Source: an uncultured Bacillaceae bacterium
GTDB taxonomy: Bacteria > Bacillota > Bacilli > Bacillales > Alkalibacillaceae
Assembly (NCBI GenBank): GCA_937958375.1
Contig: CALGNY010000173.1
Coordinates: 1-7,521, forward strand
Direction: 5' to 3'
Length of the DNA stretch: 7,521 nt
The position numbers were made by a program, and so were the translations under genes. Of the stretch, positions 6,391 to 7,521 are shown one piece after another. Within the stretch, counting starts at the first letter, position 1, and the number at the start of each line of letters is the position of its first letter. Under the pieces are notes generated by a model. The model saw only the letters and a program-made list of their open reading frames with translations. It was not told the DNA's origin and ran no database searches.

Positions 6391-6428
6391 AGCTCCTACA
6401 GTGCGTTCAGCATCGTAGGAGCTTTTTT
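6391..6428. terminator. Bidirectional rho-independent terminator between ctaB and the MBL gene
   Basis: AGCTCCTAC (6391-6399) pairs perfectly with GTAGGAGCT (6415-6423), with TGC/GCA able to extend the stem inside the loop. T6 follows on the plus strand (6423-6428). On the minus strand the hairpin is followed by GGTTTTT. It lies 14 bases after the ctaB stop and 8 bases after the stop of the converging MBL gene, so it can serve both. Confidence 0.9.
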
Positions 6429-6435
6429 CATTAGT

Positions 6436-7278
6436 TTATATATTTCCCGTGATCCGGTTTGGCGATATATCATCAAAATTATTGACCAAGTAATCCAAGC
6501 TCTTTGTCAACAAATCACCAGATATCGGTTTCCCATGTCCCGTAACAGCAACAGCCGGTTTTAATTCGGCCAATTTAATGACAGATTCTTTGGACGCTTT
6601 CCAATCCGGGGTCAAATACCTTGGCGGTCCGCTAATTTCTTGCTCCTGAGTCAAAACTTCATGGAGATATTCCTGTTTCACCGTAATAAAAGCATCTCCC
6701 GCAATCAACGCTCGATCACTGTCCCTGAAAAACGATACATGACCAGGTGTGTGACCAGGCGTATGAATCCATTTAAAACCTGGCATATTAGGTACAGAAC
6801 CATCCGTTGGTAACGGCTTGACATTGTCCCCCAGGTTGATCGGTTCATTCGGGAACATCGGTGACATCTTAGCGACCATCCCACCTTCAACCGTTGCATC
6901 TGGTTCAGGGTAGCTTTTCTGTCCAGTCAAAAACGGAATTTCTGCCTCATGTGCATACACAGGCGCATTCCAATGTTCAACCAATTCAATGATGGCTCCG
7001 ACATGGTCAAAGTGTCCATGCGTTAAAATGATTGCTTTCGGACGACTGTTTTCACCAAAACGATTTTCGACAACTGAAATGATTTCCTGTGCTGAATTAG
7101 GCATCCCTGCATCAACTAATACGAATTCATCAGTACCCGGCTTCCCCACCAAATGAATGTTGACGATTTGGATGGTATGACAATAAAGATCTGGCAACAC
7201 TTCGATTCCGATACCACTACCGACAGAAGTCGCCGGAATCGGTTTATAATCACTTCCATAATTCATTTCTTGATCCAC
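6436..7278 (-). CDS. MBL-fold metallo-hydrolase
   Basis: A 280-residue metallo-beta-lactamase-fold protein with the full two-metal ligand set: THGHFDH gives H87, H89, D91 and H92; TPGHTPGH gives H176; AGDAF gives D195; TGHGKP gives H248. The family hydrolyses varied substrates (thioesters, lactones, phosphoesters, oxidised thiols), and nothing here fixes which. The TPGHTPG block and length place it with stand-alone YflN/YobT-like hydrolases of Bacillus rather than true beta-lactamases; there is no signal peptide. The start is a GTG at 7278 with AAGGAGG at 7289-7295, 10 bases upstream; an ATG at 7266 is a less well placed alternative. It is monocistronic, set between an upstream hairpin terminator and the bidirectional terminator shared with ctaB. 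No convincing promoter is seen in the 70 bases before it. Confidence 0.9.
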   Translation of the reverse strand: MDQEMNYGSDYKPIPATSVGSGIGIEVLPDLYCHTIQIVNIHLVGKPGTDEFVLVDAGMPNSAQEIISVVENRFGENSRPKAIILTHGHFDHVGAIIELVEHWNAPVYAHEAEIPFLTGQKSYPEPDATVEGGMVAKMSPMFPNEPINLGDNVKPLPTDGSVPNMPGFKWIHTPGHTPGHVSFFRDSDRALIAGDAFITVKQEYLHEVLTQEQEISGPPRYLTPDWKASKESVIKLAELKPAVAVTGHGKPISGDLLTKSLDYLVNNFDDISPNRITGNI

Positions 7279-7288
7279 ACACTGTTGG

Positions 7289-7295
7289 CCTCCTT
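7289..7295 (-). promoter_or_regulatory. Ribosome binding site supporting a GTG start for the MBL gene
   Basis: AAGGAGG on the minus strand is 10 bases before GTG 7278 and 22 bases before the first in-frame ATG at 7266, so the GTG is the better start. Confidence 0.75.
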
Positions 7296-7346
7296 GTTGT
7301 TAAACTCATGTTTATTGTTTGACTTGGAGGGCCATTTATTAATGGG

Positions 7347-7390
7347 AAAAATTGAGATTCAGATGTTTTTTATGGTGAATATCAATTTTT
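7347..7390. terminator. AT-rich hairpin terminator after the right-edge gene
   Basis: AAAAATTGA (7347-7355) pairs with TCAATTTTT (7382-7390), then after one mismatch ATTC (7357-7360) pairs with GAAT (7377-7380), leaving a 16-base loop. In the minus direction it begins 1 base after the stop of the right-edge gene and ends in T5, fitting a terminator. The low GC makes the stem weak, and it is nearly symmetrical. Confidence 0.6.
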
Positions 7391-7391
7391 T

Positions 7392-7520
7392 TCAGTTGAT
7401 TTTATAAAAATTTTGGGCCGTTTGCAGCATGTCATCTCTTGTGACAGATTCACTCATCAGTTCATAGTAGACTTGATCTTTATCCCACTTCAACACGTTC
7501 ATTTGATCTTTTTCGCCATA
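7392..7520 (-). CDS. C-terminal 42 codons of an unidentified protein (5' end outside window)
   Basis: On the minus strand a frame is open from the right edge to TGA at 7392-7394. It reads YGEKDQMNVLKW, then DKDQVYYELMSESVTRDDML, and ends QTAQNFYKIN. The pattern of a tryptophan strand, a Tyr-rich strand, then a Ser/Thr-Asp-Asp helix cap and short final helix resembles the end of DUF4367-type extracytoplasmic proteins, which often finish this way. That is a weak likeness only. The hairpin terminator directly after the stop supports a real gene end. Function not recognised. Confidence 0.6.
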   Translation of the reverse strand, partial: YGEKDQMNVLKWDKDQVYYELMSESVTRDDMLQTAQNFYKIN

Positions 7521-7521
7521 A

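Overview
The window reads as ordinary chromosomal DNA from a low-GC, Gram-positive Bacillaceae-type bacterium. This rests on strong AGGAGG-type ribosome binding sites, AT-rich spacers, UUG/GUG/AUG start ambiguity, an MhqO-type quinone dioxygenase, a Bacillus-type HutH, a CodY-like box and a CtaB heme O synthase. The genus cannot be fixed from the sequence. No phage, transposon, CRISPR, rRNA or tRNA gene was seen.

Left part (1-2398, minus strand): an MhqO/MhqA-like ring-cleaving dioxygenase is followed 34 bases later by the start of a multidomain protein that runs off the left edge. That protein has a YceI lipocalin-like domain, a PAS domain and a GGDEF diguanylate cyclase domain, and is cut inside the GGDEF signature itself. 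The two genes look like one operon. Upstream of the dioxygenase lie a promoter candidate and an 18-base near-palindrome that closely matches the MhqR operator as I recall it from Bacillus subtilis.

Middle part (2399-5310, minus strand): histidine ammonia-lyase (hutH) stands without other hut genes. Its 254-base upstream region holds a CodY-box-like site over a promoter candidate and a leader with two interlocking inverted repeats. Further upstream is an FMN-dependent alpha-hydroxy-acid oxidase/dehydrogenase. Its reading frame extends past the only conventional start codon, which suggests an AUU start or a damaged start.

Right part (5397-7521): heme O synthase ctaB (plus strand) has a clear extended -10 promoter and converges on an MBL-fold hydrolase gene (minus strand), the two sharing a bidirectional terminator. 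The far right edge holds the last 42 codons of another minus-strand gene, closed by an AT-rich hairpin terminator.

How the genes fit together: most are housekeeping or metabolic (histidine catabolism, hydroxy-acid oxidation, cytochrome oxidase heme synthesis, quinone detoxification). The most unusual item is the YceI-PAS-GGDEF protein. Through its likely operon with a quinone-stress dioxygenase, it may link isoprenoid or quinone sensing to cyclic-di-GMP signalling.
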